From assembly GCF_947172395.1 (NCBI RefSeq), contig NC_069093.1, forward strand, positions 4,995,561 through 5,059,560: a stretch of 64,000 nt of DNA. Reading direction: 5' to 3'. Position numbers and translations under genes: made by a program. Every line of letters begins with the position of its first letter. The stretch's first letter is position 1. The DNA comes from Bicyclus anynana. Its lineage: Eukaryota; Arthropoda; Insecta; Lepidoptera; Nymphalidae. This document shows positions 9,455 through 23,100 of this stretch, in pieces. The notes below the pieces were generated by a model. It had not been told where the DNA came from and did not search any database. It worked only from the letters and a program-made list of their open reading frames with translations.

Positions 9455-11196
9455 CTAGAGGTCGGTGCTCTCGGACGCGGGCGCGACGGGGGGCGGCGGC
9501 GCGGGCACCAGCGGGCGCGGGGGGCGCGCGGGCTGCGGGCGGGGGGACTTCGGTCCCTCTGTGATGTTGCCTTCAGACTGCGACAACTGCCTGCTCGCAT
9601 TAGTAAGGCTTTTGGGTTCATCGAGCTCTGCGTCTTTGCCGCCCGAGCTATGCGTCCGCTGCACTGTACCCCGAGTTGTATCCTCATCGGACGCACCCAC
9701 TTGGATGACTGTAGGGTGCTGTTTATCCACAGTGTATATATGGGTGCGTTCGAGAACTGTCGGAGCGATGTCTGAGGCGTCAGTCAGCGAGCTGCGTTGT
9801 CCCCTAAAGCTTTGCGGGCGCAGTGTTGCGGGGCGTTCCGGTACGGCCGGTTTGTTGCGGAGCTGCACCTCGGTGTCTTCAGATGTCGGCAGGATGGTAC
9901 GCGGCGCGGCGATCGGCCGCGGCGGCGGATTGCTCACCGGCTTTGACACCTGTCGTACACATCTGTCGGACTTCTCCGCGCCTAACGACGCCGGCCCGCT
10001 AGTACTATCGCCCACTATCTTAATTCTACCCACGATTCCGCTTTGAGCGGTCACGTTTTTGACTATCAGCGTCTGTTCCATCCTGTTCTCCATCGCCCTC
10101 AGGCTGTCGAACTTATCCTTTTCGAACTCTAAACTCTGTCTGCGTATGTCTGAGAGGTTCTCGCGACTGCCACTTCTGGCCTCTTCTTTGATCGCTTTCC
10201 GCTGGTTGTACGTCGATCGGTTGATGGTCTGTACGCCGGATATGATTTTCCCGGTTTCGGACATAACTGGCCGAGGGGGCTTCGCCGGCTTTTCCGGCTC
10301 TTTTGAAGAAATCTGTTGTTCTCGGGGGGGTTCTGTGACTTGAATTTGAGCTTCCTTTTTGTTCTTGTCGGGCGTGATGTTAGGCGGCACGGGCGCCTTG
10401 TTCTTTCTCCGCGTGACCGGTTTGGGACTGCCGTGGGGAGGACTAGATTGGTCGGACAGGGAGCTGTTGGATTGGGCTTTCTTGATGTCGTTGTCTAACA
10501 GTATGAGGCTGGTGTCGTGGCTGTTGCTCCGGGAATGTCTGCCGGGCGGGTCGGCCGGCCGCAGCGCGGGCTGGTGGTTGTAGCTGAACATGGACTTGCT
10601 CATGCTGCTGTAGTCGCCGTTCGCCTCCTGGCTGAGCGCCGCCGTCTGGTTGTAGCCCTGGACGAAGGTCGGGATGAACCCGTAGTCGTTCTGGTCCGGC
10701 AGCAGGTCCTCTTTGGTGAACGAGATGAAGAAGTTGACGTCGTCCTTGAAGAACCAGTCGGCGTGCTTGATGAGCAGCTCCACGCCGCAGTTGACGGCGG
10801 TGGTGATGTTCATGTCGAAGGTGCTCTCGTCGGCCGCCCACAGCAGGTTGGGCGCGATGACGATGGCCAAGTTGGAGGGGGTCATTTTGTTTGTGCTTTG
10901 ATTTTGCGTCAAGGCAGACAAAAATTTGATGAGGTACCTAAGATTTTGGAAGTTCGCGTCGGGCAGGAGGTGGATGGCTTCCCAGAGGGCGTTGAGTCGC
11001 GTTTGCTCCGACGGCTGCTTGGACGCCAGGATGAAGTTCTCGTAGAGGCGGAAGGTGAGCAGCGGCTCGGGCAGCTCGCGCAGGTAGGACTTGAGCACGG
11101 ACGCCACCACGTGCATGTCCCGGTAGTCGGTGGGCAGCGGGACGCTGAACAGGCCTGCGTCTAGGGACAGCTTCATCCGGCGCACTTTCGAGGTAC
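9455..11196 (-). CDS. RhoGAP92B: RhoGAP92B-like exon 6 (rest of RhoGAP, disordered tail, stop)
   Basis: The acceptor CCTCAG precedes 11196 and the stop TAG is at 9457-9455. This large last exon holds two thirds of the RhoGAP domain and the whole Pro/Ser-rich tail. The long ORFs on the opposite strand are shadows of its GC-rich codons. Confidence 0.95.
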
Positions 11197-14100
11197 CTGA
11201 GGAGCAGACTTGTTCTGTTATTTTTTATACCAGGGCGCATTAAACTCATATAATGGTACTCTAGGAAAGCAAGAGTATAATCGTGGTGTGGCTGTCGTGA
11301 ACACATGTTTGTTTTATGTATCTCTCAGTAGCGAAGCGTGATTTGAAGGGGCCCTGTATCAAAATTAGTTGAAGGGCCCAAATGAAAGGTAAATTTCTAA
11401 CAAAAGAAACAAAAATGCTCTCTTAAAATAAATATAACTATGACATTTTAACCTCTGAAGTATGTTTCCAACCTTTAGGTTCTCGCTTAACCCGAAAAGA
11501 AAAAAAGAGATTGCTTTTTTTACGTTTGTCATTTCTAGAGTGCAACTCTAAAGGCAGTATTTTTAATTCTCTCTCAATCACTCAGTTCCTCGTGCAGGTA
11601 ACCCAGCGGGTCAAAGATTTCATACTCTAAAATCACTTGCGCCTCAGAACTGAGGTGAAGTGGTTAATTGTCTTCATTTCATTTAGTCGCATACAACGAA
11701 AGTTATATAACCCAATATTACCTAAATATTCCCTACAATGGCGAGTTGTGTGTTCACGAAGTGTAAAAACTACCATTCATACATAAATATATAATGTAAG
11801 CAAATCCAAAATTGTGCATGTGTGCGCTTAATGGAGTAGTTAAATTGGGTGATTTTGTAAGCCCATAATTTTTACCCGTTTTCTAATTTGCTTTCTACAG
11901 TTCTGGACTGAGCTTGTTTTGTTTCTTTTCAGTTTTTTTATACTTTATGCAGTCGGGTTTTTTATTTCTTTAATTAATTTATTTATTTTAACATAATAAT
12001 CTCACTAGAACGGCAGCAAGTTCTATATTAGAAAGGGTATCCAAAGCTGCTTTAGTAGGATCATACCAAATTTTTCTAGACAAGAGAACACAAGCGGAGA
12101 AGAGAAGTGTTAGTTAACTGTCAAGGACGTCCTTAACCCTACACCATCGGTCACAAGTCCGGGGATCTGCTCGGGTTTTTCTCTCTGCCACACGATGGAC
12201 CCCAAGATATTTCGTCTCTGTACAAAATCTTTGGTCTCAACACTCACCGCCAGCGATCCTGAAGAGTCCCTCCTCGTTGAGCGCCAGCTCGTGCAGCGTG
12301 CACACGCACAGCTCCACGGGGAAGGCGATGGTGCGCGCCGTGACGCGAAGGTGCTCCTCCAACGGGTAGCCGAACACGGGCTTCACCGAGCTGTCGTCTG
12401 AAACAAATACCAAAAACGCTTAGACACACTACAGCCATTCATCATCAATAACAACCCTTCGGCTTACTGTTGAGCACGAGTCTTTTCTCAGAATGAGAGG
12501 GGTTAGGTCCACTACGCTGGGCTAATGCGGATTGGCATACTTGTTAAGTCTGCCAATCCGCATTGGCAGACTTAACAAGTATGCCAGTTGTTTTTGAGTT
12601 AAATCGTAATCATCATTAACAACCCATATCCGGTTCACTTTTGAGCACGAGTCTCCTCCAGAGAAGAAATACTTTATAGCACACAAAAACACATAAAACC
12701 TTAAAAATCGGAATGAAATCAAAATGAGAGAGGTTAGGCCTTAGTCCACCACGCTGGCCCAATGCGGAGTGGCAGACTTCACACACGTAGGGAATTAAGA
12801 AAATTCTCAGGTATGCAGATTTCTTCACGATGATTTTCCTTCACCATTTGAGACACGTGATTTTTAATTTCTTAAAATGCACACAACTGAAAAGTTGGAG
12901 GTGCATGCTTTACATTCGTACCCCGCGGAAATCGGAGGCAGGAGCATATCGGAGGCAGAGAGATATATTATCACTGCTCTCTTAGAAGCCGTACAGACTA
13001 CTTTAGTATTTCAGTCGAGTACAAACGATTACTGGGCGGTAAATTAAAAAATTGTTCATACTCGACTAAAATACTAAGTAGTCCGCACTAGGCATTTCAG
13101 ATAGATCCATTACATTATTGAAGTGAAACTTATTTACGCCCAGTTGACTTAGAAACTGGTGAATGCGTGACGCGAGCGTTACGAATAGTGCGACCGGTCT
13201 TGGCGAACGGATGTTGAGAGGGAGACATAAATTAGGGTCATTCCACGTCAAATCGACCAATAGTTGGACTCGACCCCTTTCGATTTGGATAAATTTTGGT
13301 CAGAAGTTTTCTTTTATCCTATAACGAAGTTCTGCCGAAGAAAAAAAATTAAAAATTTTTTTTTCAAAAGTTATGCAAAATCCAAAATTTCACTATTTTC
13401 CATATTTTTTAAATTTATGTTTTAAAAATCTCGAAAACTATTGCAATTAAAAAAATCGATTATGGTAAACTTCAAAGGGGATACTTGGGGCTATTAAAAA
13501 AAAAAATTTCCAAAAAAAAATTTTTAAAAATCTCCAATTTGTGAAATTTTGAATTTTTGAAAATTGTCAAAATAGACCGTCGACAATAAATTTTTGGCTC
13601 AAATTTTTTTGTGTACTACCTTGTACCAATCTTAAAAGATCCTGAAATTTTTGGAACTGTGTTTTTTGTTTTTTCAAAAATATGAATTTTTGAAATTTGT
13701 TAAAAAAAAATTTCTTAATTTTTTTTTTTTAATCAGTTTGGCGAATCGCGTAATTTTGATATTTTGAACAGTTGAAATTTCATTTAGTGGCATAATGATG
13801 AGAAAAAAAACATTCACTAATGTGAAGATAGAAAGAGAAGCATTTACGTTTCTTATTTTACTGTAGGAGCAAAAGAGAGAAGTTTTTCTTCAGTCATATA
13901 GTCTAATACACTCATAGCTATTTTGTTAGGTCCTCAGAACTTGATATGTTATATGCCATACATTAATCTTACAATAGCTGCTATCTACCTCAATCAACTA
14001 GTGATAGCAGCCTCATCTTCCGCGACTCCAATGTCTCTTACAGAGACAGACTCCAAAAATTCTTTGCAGTTTTGTAGCCCACAATGACAGGATCCCAATT

Positions 14101-17100
14101 TTTTTACGTCACTACGCTGTGGGTCCCAGCCACGGTCACGGCTCGAGGTCAGAGTCTCAGAGTAAACACCCCTAAAGAGTCTTCCCTTTGTTATCATACA
14201 TAATGCGGGCGAAGAATCAATATGTTATTTGCCTATAGTTTGTGAGGCGTTTAAATACTTATTTCGTGTATTATACTTATACGTGTTTGCTTATTTCTGT
14301 TAGTCACTAGGGCCCGCATGCGAGTCTTACAGTGGAAGTCATTGATGTTGTAGGGGCACCCCCAGGGGATCATTCAGTCGCTGAGTGTCGATTTAACCTC
14401 TACCTTGTTTGAGAATTTGACACTCAGCGGGTGAATGATCTCCTGGGGGTGCCCCTACAACGTCTATGAATTCCACTGTTAGGAAACAATGTCTATGCAA
14501 CTCATGAAAAACATTTGAAAACCAATTTTATTAGATAATTAATTAAGCTTTTAATCATGATGCAGGATTTACAACCAGTTTGCTACTGGTCACTACCATT
14601 TTTTTTTTCATCTTTTACAAGTTAGCCCTTGACTACAATCTCACTTGCTGGTAAGTGATGATGCAGTCTAAGATGGAAGCGGGCTATTTTGTTAGGAGGA
14701 GGATGAAAATCCACACCCCTTTTCGGTTTCTACACGACATCGTACAGGAAACTAAATCGCTTGCCGGTAGGGTGGTAACTAGCCACGGCACAAGCCTCCC
14801 ACCAGCCAGACCTAGACCAATTAAAAAAATCTCAATCAGCCCAGCCGGGGACCGAACCCAGGACCTCCGTTTTGTAAATCCACCGCGCATACCACTGTGC
14901 CACGGAGGCCGTCAAAAAAGACAAAATTTCTAAAAAGACTGTGAAGTTATACTTATGTTTACCGTTTCCCAACTGTGTTTTAGAAAACCCCTAAACACCT
15001 TTTCTAGACTAATGAAAATGCATCCTAATGATTGTTTAATTACACGCGGCTATTTACAACCTTGATAATTTATTATGAGTCACGCATGTCTGATAATAAT
15101 ATAAATTAATTTAACTGATAAAAATAATAATATTAATATAATTAATAAATACTTATACAATTCTAGAACTGATTCTGTGACCTTAATTTTCAGAATAGAT
15201 AAATAGTACAACATTAGTTATATTTCTGGTGTGAAACCAAACAATAGTAATAATTATGTATTTACTAGCTGACCACCTGCGTGGTTCCCGTTCCCGTAGG
15301 AATACGGGGATAATATATAGCCTTCATCAATAAATGGACTATTTAACACTGAAATAATTTTTCAAATCGGGCCAGTAGTTACTGTTAGAAGGCTGGTTTA
15401 CAAAATGTGGTACCTTAAATATAATTAGACCCTGATCCTTCCTACCATAATAATGTATGAACATTTAAATATATTATCTAAAACTGTCAAACCTGGGTCT
15501 AAAGGCGCTACTATGGGATTAATAGTCAAATAAGCGCTTGACTGCGATCTCAGCTGATGTTATTTTTTTCTTTATTCTTTCCCATGGGGGAAAAGGCAAA
15601 GGTACATTAAAAGGTAATAACACCGTAAAGCCAATCAGCTGATGTTAAATGACGATGTAGTTTATGATTACCAAACGGTTTTTTATCACCAACTTCGGTA
15701 CAAACCTAGAGGTGCCTAGAGCTTCCAAAATGATTCATTTCCAATTACATATTATGATTAAACCGGTTTGATAAAATTATTAAATTATGTATGTTAGATG
15801 TTAAAAGAATCTGATGTCTTAACAAGTAGGTACTTTCTAAAAATGAACATGTTTTTTGTATTGACGATTTTCATCCAAAAAGAATATCTAAATCATTTAA
15901 AAGAAGAACATACACCAACAAGTATCAAGATTAATCAACTCGAGTGTCCAACATCTAAATTATTGCAACATCTTGATTAAAGCTTACGCGTAACCGTCTC
16001 TATTGAGATTAATTAATGCGAAAGCCACGCGCTTCTTGAACCTCAATTATGTGAGTGTAAAGTAATTTTAAAGTTGCTTAATTTTGAATTATTTTTGCGC
16101 TGCAAAAAGAGAAGCTCAAGTATATACTAATTGGATTTGGGTCCGGATTTTATTTTATTTTTGATTTACAATACAAGATCGTATCCGGGGTTCTATTTTC
16201 AGCTCCAGTCTAGCCTGCAATAGTCGTAGATGGACTATACTACATAAATCGCTCAACAACTATATGACATTAATTGTATTGATATACTAGTACAGCTGCT
16301 TGGTAGAAGGTTCAGCCCTGAGTTGGGAAGTGGGTTACACACCCGTGCCTCGGCGAGCACGTTACGCCACTGGTTTCGGTCATTATCATTAACAAAATGT
16401 CCTAAAATACTGATTGATATGTGTACCAAATTTCAATTAGATTGGTCCAGTACATTAGGAGAAAACAGACAGACCTTAAAATGTGCGCGAGGGAGATTAT
16501 AAGGGTTCCATTTCTGTACTACGTACATTTGGAATCCTAAAAAGTGTCAACTAGCCTACTGAATGTCTACTCACTAATGAACCTCTCCAGCTCGGGCACC
16601 GTGTCCTGCAGCGAGTGCAGCGCGGACTCGTGGTAGGCGCGCTGCAGCTTCACGTACTGCAGCAGCGTGTGCGCCAGCTGCGCCTCCTTGGCGACCAGCG
16701 CGTACATGTCCGCCGCGAGCGCGTCGCGCGCCGCCTCCACCCTGTTGCCCGCCTCCTCCAGCTCCTCCTTCGCCGCGCTGTACTTCGCCGGGTATTCGTC
16801 TTTTTGACGCTCTAGATTCTGCGGAGGAAACATTCCTTTATTGTCTAAGTGTTCCCATACAAGGGAGATTACCCTTTGAAACATTTAAAAGGCTCTGAGC
16901 CCTTGTTTACGACCCGATCATGACCCTATGTTGGCAGTCGATCGATGCTTTGAAGTTTTAACTCCTTGCTGCGTGGCAACCACAAACGAAAACGCTTAAA
17001 ACTAGAAGCGGCGTTTTGTGGCGGCTAATAAACATGAAATACATATCTGAAAAGTTCAGAAAAGAGTTCGGTGGCTGCTTTTTGTGGGGATTATAAAAAC

Positions 17101-20100
17101 TGTCTCTATAGAATCGATGTTAAATAGTTGTAATCGTGTTCGTCCGTTAAAGAGCTCCGTAAAAATGCCTTTTTGTGTTATTGAATTGTGTAAAAAACGG
17201 GAAAAACCTACTAGTTTAGTATAATATATAAACCAAATCTAAGCTCATTTTCCTCAGAAAATGACAGACAATTTTGTTCGTGACTATGAGTGGTCCTTCT
17301 ATAATTGGTCTGAGCCTAACACTAACTTAACATATTAACAAAAACATGAAACATACTCAAAAGAGTAAAAAAACAACAAAAAGTAAAGAGCCCAGATTTA
17401 ATATGGAGAGGTCGTGAGACTCATTTGGGTTCGCACACCCTCCTGACACCTTGGTCTTTATTTATAGTAAAAATTCAAAGTCAAAATTCTCGTTCGTTTA
17501 CTGGTGGTTCTCAGAGGATAAACTTAATCCAGCTTATTCAACAATTTCGTAGTACGTTTTACATAGCAACTTTATATTAATAGATATATAAATTACGTGT
17601 CACATTGTTTGTGCTCGATGGACTCTTAACCAATTTTAATCACACCATGTGCAGTTTGATCCAACTTGACAGATAGGATAATTTAGGGTAGGGGAAGGAA
17701 ATTATAAAGCTTGACCAGGTCCACTAGTAGATCATATAAAAACATTTTACTATAATATTTGTAGCTTCGTGATTCGTATAGTTATTCTAAGAAATATTTT
17801 ATGTCTAAAATGAATTCAGTGGCTTTCATTTTCTGAAAACGATCGAGTTAGTGAGTCGCCCATTTTATAAAATAAATGTATTAATTATTCATACACATAA
17901 CACATCCTGTATAGATCTGTATACTTATTGTTTTATTCGCACTAATATGTTTTACTGATAACAACGGGATAAAGGGCGCCATGACGACGCCACCATATAC
18001 CTAACTAATATCAAACTGAACATTCTATGTTCAGTTTGATATTAGTTAGGTATATGGATAAAATGAACATTTAGTTTAAGGCACCGATTTTAAGAGTGCA
18101 TTTTCAAAAATTTGCGAATTTGAAGATAATATATTCAGTGGCGTGCACAAGGTTTTTAACTAAGGAGCGCTCAATACGTACAAATTGTACAAAATGGAAA
18201 ATTCCATTCCACCTTCAATACAGGTACGTAATGAATCCTTAGGGTATGCATTGCGTTTATGTATCTATGAAAAGCACGCCTCTGGATATATTATAATATT
18301 TGACTAATATACGAATAACTATCACTATCAGTTGTTTATATTAATGACTGCCGAGTATGGGTCACAACTTTCTAGCTTCGGGTTGAGAAACTATCCCTAA
18401 GAAATAAAATAAAATAAAAAATAGTAGGGAGTTGAAAGTTTGTATAGAAAGTCCTTCATTTTTAGAGTTTATTTGTTCATAAATCATAAAAAATAGGAAA
18501 TGTAATGTGAATCAATAATTTTTAAAATTCAACCCCTAAAGTACGCGGAGGTAAGGATGCTGATTATTATGAGCCAACTTTTATATGAAAGGTCGATGAT
18601 TATCTATTATGTATGTACTATGTATTAACACAGTAGGTACATAATAGATTGCTACAATTATGATTGTAGCCCGACATTAATTAGTGTTAAGATAAATATA
18701 ATTACAGCTTGCTTCTTAATTGAAACACATTTGAAGAGAGATTATAATAATGACTGTTTAAGGATTAGATACATAAAGATATTATTTATTTTTACAACTA
18801 GGTAAATAAATTGATATTTTATTATTTATTTAAATATCTTTACTGCAACAAACAAATTTGTTTTGTTTATCAAATCAAATAAACAAAACACTTTATAGCT
18901 ACTAATTAATGAATCTATATTTGGTTACAATAGTGGTTTAGTTGTTTATTGGTTTTATTATTACTATTATATCATATTCATATTTATTTTGTTTAAAACA
19001 ATATTATTGCATTTTTTATTTTATCAGATGTTGGTGGATGTTTTGAAATTGTTGATCGAAGAATCATAAGATAATATTAGTAAGTAGATGTGTGTTATCT
19101 GTCATGTTGTCTGTTGACAACCTTCATTGTTATGTAAAACTAGCGGGCGCCCGCGATTTCATCCGCCCTTAGACCTCCATAATCCGGCCCTGTCGCAAAA
19201 TTTGTTCATAGCAGACATCTACTATCTATAAACTGCCTATTACTTCTACCAAATTTTATTATTCATTCATTCATTTCATCTTTGTCAAGCAGTTTTTAAG
19301 AGTGACCTTTCGCTTTTTAATATTTAGAATTAGATAATCAATAAAATAATAAGGGAATCTGATATCTGGTATATTAAAATAAATGTTTTGCATGCAAAAC
19401 AAGTCAAATTAAGCAAAAAAAAGTATAAGGGTTGACTGGTACTCTAAATGTTTTAGGTTTTATTTTAGCCCTTAGCACTAAGCTAACCTATACTAATATT
19501 GTAATGAATAAGGGTTTGTTTGATTAAAAACCTATTTACTGGAACCACCAGTTTTTATGTATGGAAACATATTTGTTGGATATGATGACTAAACTCATGA
19601 GAAGTTACATAGACTGAATTACAAGGGGGAGGGAAGGGGAAAGATTAAGTGGAAATAAATTTGTATGAAAGTCTGCTTTTTAAAATTTTCAATAGCCTAA
19701 AAAGGTAAATGTGTTTTGCGTTCACACCAGATTGGCTGGTGGGAGGCTTCGGCCGTGGCTAGTTACCACTCTATCGACAATGACGTACCGCCAAGCGATT
19801 TAGCGTTCCGGTAGGATGTCGTGTAGATACCAAAAGCGATGAGGATTTCATCCTAGTTTTAACAACTTAGCCCGCTTCCATCTTTGTTTGCATCATCACT
19901 TGTGATCATCATCATCATCAGGTGAGGTTGTAGTCAAGGGCTAACTTGTAGAGAATAAAAAAAATTTAAAAAAAAGATAGTAGATTAATAGGGTAATAGT
20001 ATCCTTATTTCCTTTTGTGACATAAATATTTCCAATAACAATTTATTCTGTAAGTCAGTGCCTACTAATTTATCTACAACACTAATGGACATTTCAATTA

Positions 20101-23100
20101 TTGAATTATTAGTAATATCTTAAAGAAATTAGAGTGAATATTTATATCAGGTATCCCTTATTAATTTTTAAAATGTAAAACAAGTGATAAATGTACCTAA
20201 GCATTTAATTAATTTCATTTAAAAAATTATAATTTTACATTTTTGATGGCCTCCGTGGCGCAGTGGTATGCGCGGTGGATTTACAAAGCGGAGGTCCTGG
20301 GTTCGATCCCCGGCTGGGCAGATTGAGATTTTCTTAATTAGTCCAGGTCTGGCTGGTGGGAGGCTTCGGCCGTGGCTAGGTACCACCCTACAGGCAAAGA
20401 CGTACCACCAAGAAATTTAGCGTTCCGGTACAATGCCCTGTAGAAACCTAAAAGGGGTGTGGATTTTTATCCTCCTCCTAACAAGTTAGCCCGCTTCTAT
20501 CTTAGACTGCATTATCACTTACCATCAGGTGAGATTGTGAAAGAAAAAAAAGCATACTTGAAATGATCATTAAAGCATTTCTTAAAAATAAACCAAAGAC
20601 ATACTATGTTGTTACCTACTTGTTACAAGGATTGTAGAGCTTTTATTAAGGAATTATTAAGTATATAAGCTTTTACATAATACACATACAGATTGTATTT
20701 TAGTAATACTATTTCATTATTTTTATCCAAGCCACGAACCACTCTTTATCATCCTTCGAAAATTGAAATTAATAATCATATTAATCACACCGGACCTTCA
20801 GTACATTTTGTACATTATTGTTATTCAATGTTTAAATGCTATATACTAGTTATATTATTATTCAATCTGGGGCGGGTTACTAGTTATAATATATAGCATT
20901 TAAACATTCTGATTTAGATAAAAGAATAACATTATTTATACATCCTTTCTGCATTTAATACTGTATCAGAATGATATCAGTTGATAGTGAATAAGTTGAT
21001 GCCTTTGTCATTTTTTATGTACAATATCAAGATAAATATATATCTGTCTGTTTTTAGAAGGAATATTATGTTTTGATTTGATAAAGAAAAATATATTTTT
21101 AACCATCAAAGTTCTGTAATCTGAATTGAGTAAAACGTGAATATTATCAATTTGGATTGATTTTAAATTAAATTGAAATTAATACTTTTTTTTTAAACTA
21201 AAAACATTATTATTTTTTATAATTTAAAAAAAAATGTGCATTTGATCTACTTTAAAAAATGGACACCAAGAAAAATTCTAAATTAATTTTAGTTAATAAA
21301 GCTGAAGAGTTTGTTTGTTTGTTTGATTGAACAATAGATTATTAATCTTAGGAACTACTGGTCCGATTTGAAAAATTCTTTCAGTGTTAGATAGCCCATT
21401 TATCGAGGAAGGCTATAGGCTGTATTTTATCGCCATGTTTCTACGGGAACGGGAACCACGCGGGTAAAACTGCGCGGCGTCTACTAGTTTTAGTTAATAA
21501 AGCTGGTTTAAAATATGCACCTTGTACAGAATAAAAATAAAATACAATATTAACTTGAATTTTCACATATTTGAGGGTCCTTAACATATGAGCAGCAGTT
21601 TTAAAAAAGTTAACAAAAATGATGTCAGTATTCAAGCATTTTGTTATTGACTATTTTACATTTTAATTGTGCTTGCAGTTTGGATGGCGTAAAAGTGAAT
21701 GTAAATGCACAGTAGGAATATGAATTACGACAAAAAAGTTCAAATAGTTATTCTGTTTGTCCAGTCTATACTATATAATGAATTTGGCATGACAATAAAT
21801 TTTATCAAGTGCAATTATTGCTCAAATTAATCAAACCTCTGTTAAGTGTAGTATGACATAAAATCTAGATTTAAATAACTTCATACTATAATTTTATCCT
21901 GAGACATTGTTAACTAGAGTTGAGTGTTTAAGGTCACATTTATTAATGTTGTATTTCACAAGGATTTGCATCAACTGATTTTGCATGAGATGTTAGATGG
22001 CCTGAGTAATCTCATTTAGTATAAATAGTCCTATAAAAATGTAGTCATTTTTACTGTATTATTTTTTTTAATTTGTTTGTTTTGGCTAATTTCTGAAACA
22101 GCTGGAACAGTTTTGATGGGACTTTGGACTGACAGATTATATAAAGGATATACATATAAAGTATAACTAATATTGGCTACAGGATTCCACAGGATCTTAA
22201 TCTATACTTATTATAAATCTGTAGAGAGGTCAATTCTGTAAATGATATATAATTTCTTATTAGGCTAATGGCTAATAAGAAAGGCTTATTATCTTATTTT
22301 TTTTTTAAATTTTAAATCTAATAATACTCTTTGGCAGGCTTAAATATAAATACTCACATTAAATCTACTGAGTGCAGATTCTTTTTCACTGATCAGTCTA
22401 CTTAGATGTTGTTTCGCTTTCTTTATAGCTGGAAGGTCATGATCACTTATTGCAGCTAGCGGAGCACACACAAGCTGTTCCACTTTCAGTTCATGCTCAG
22501 CTATCTCATTCGCAAGGAACTTTTCGGTTTTTCCTTAAAGGAAAATATTAAATTTATAATGCAATACTGTGTAATGTGCAATAATAATCATCTATATTTA
22601 TAATAAAACTGTAACAGTTGCAGTTATGGACATCAGGGAAAAAGTAATTTGTAAAAAACACATGCAACACATTTTCCAGGATAAATATTGCATGGAGCAG
22701 TGCTTAATCTTGTAGTTTTTAACATAATATATACAAGTGTGTCAGAGCTTAATATTGTAAATTAAAAATAACATACTTTCAAAAATAGTAATTTTTGTTT
22801 AATCTATAATATTTGTCTCTGGCACTTCTACAGTTTCAAACAAATATATGTCTAAATAATAAATGCTCAAACTCAATAATTAGGAGTATGGAAAATATAT
22901 TTTGCAACTTTACTTTCTATAACTTTAATCTTACATTGCAGTTTGTCTGGAGGAGATTGCTATTAGCAATAAGACCGCCTTTGTGCATTTTTATACTTAT
23001 TTTATGTGCAATAAAGAATGTATCTATCTATCTATCTATTTACTTCATTAAAAATATACATTACTTACCACATTCATGCAAAATGTATTTTAAAATACTA

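Larger units (their letters stand above)
12398..16574 (-). other. RhoGAP intron 4
   Basis: It holds two family 2 SINE pieces with a palindromic rearrangement (12434-12975), an inverted repeat at 12991-13088, a long A/T-rich stretch (13214-13790), a short Cys-containing ORF (14197-13994, minus), a MITE with TTA flanks (14330-14478), a family 1 SINE (14611-14913) and a short element near 15267. The rest, to 16574, is AT-rich with nothing recognised. Confidence 0.6.
16819..22357 (-). other. RhoGAP intron 3
   Basis: It holds a solo TIR of the long-TIR MITE family (17085-17320), a 31-bp palindrome (17993-18057), a CTAGCGGGCGCCCGCG-headed element (19139-19340), family 1 SINEs (19728-19977, headless; 20245-20550), an inverted repeat (20828-20908), a GCTGAAGAGTTTG-family element (21287-21488) and a reverse MITE tail (about 22200-22245). 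No genes were seen. Confidence 0.6.

Noticed and set aside
10443..10841. Arg/Gln-rich 132-codon minus-strand ORF
   Set aside because: It overlaps the RhoGAP coding frame in another phase and has a repetitive, shadow-like composition.
9465..11164. Long ORFs on the plus strand (193, 215 codons and others)
   Set aside because: They lie antisense to the GC-rich last RhoGAP exon, have low-complexity Arg/Gly/Val-rich translations and match no family; they are shadows of the real frame.
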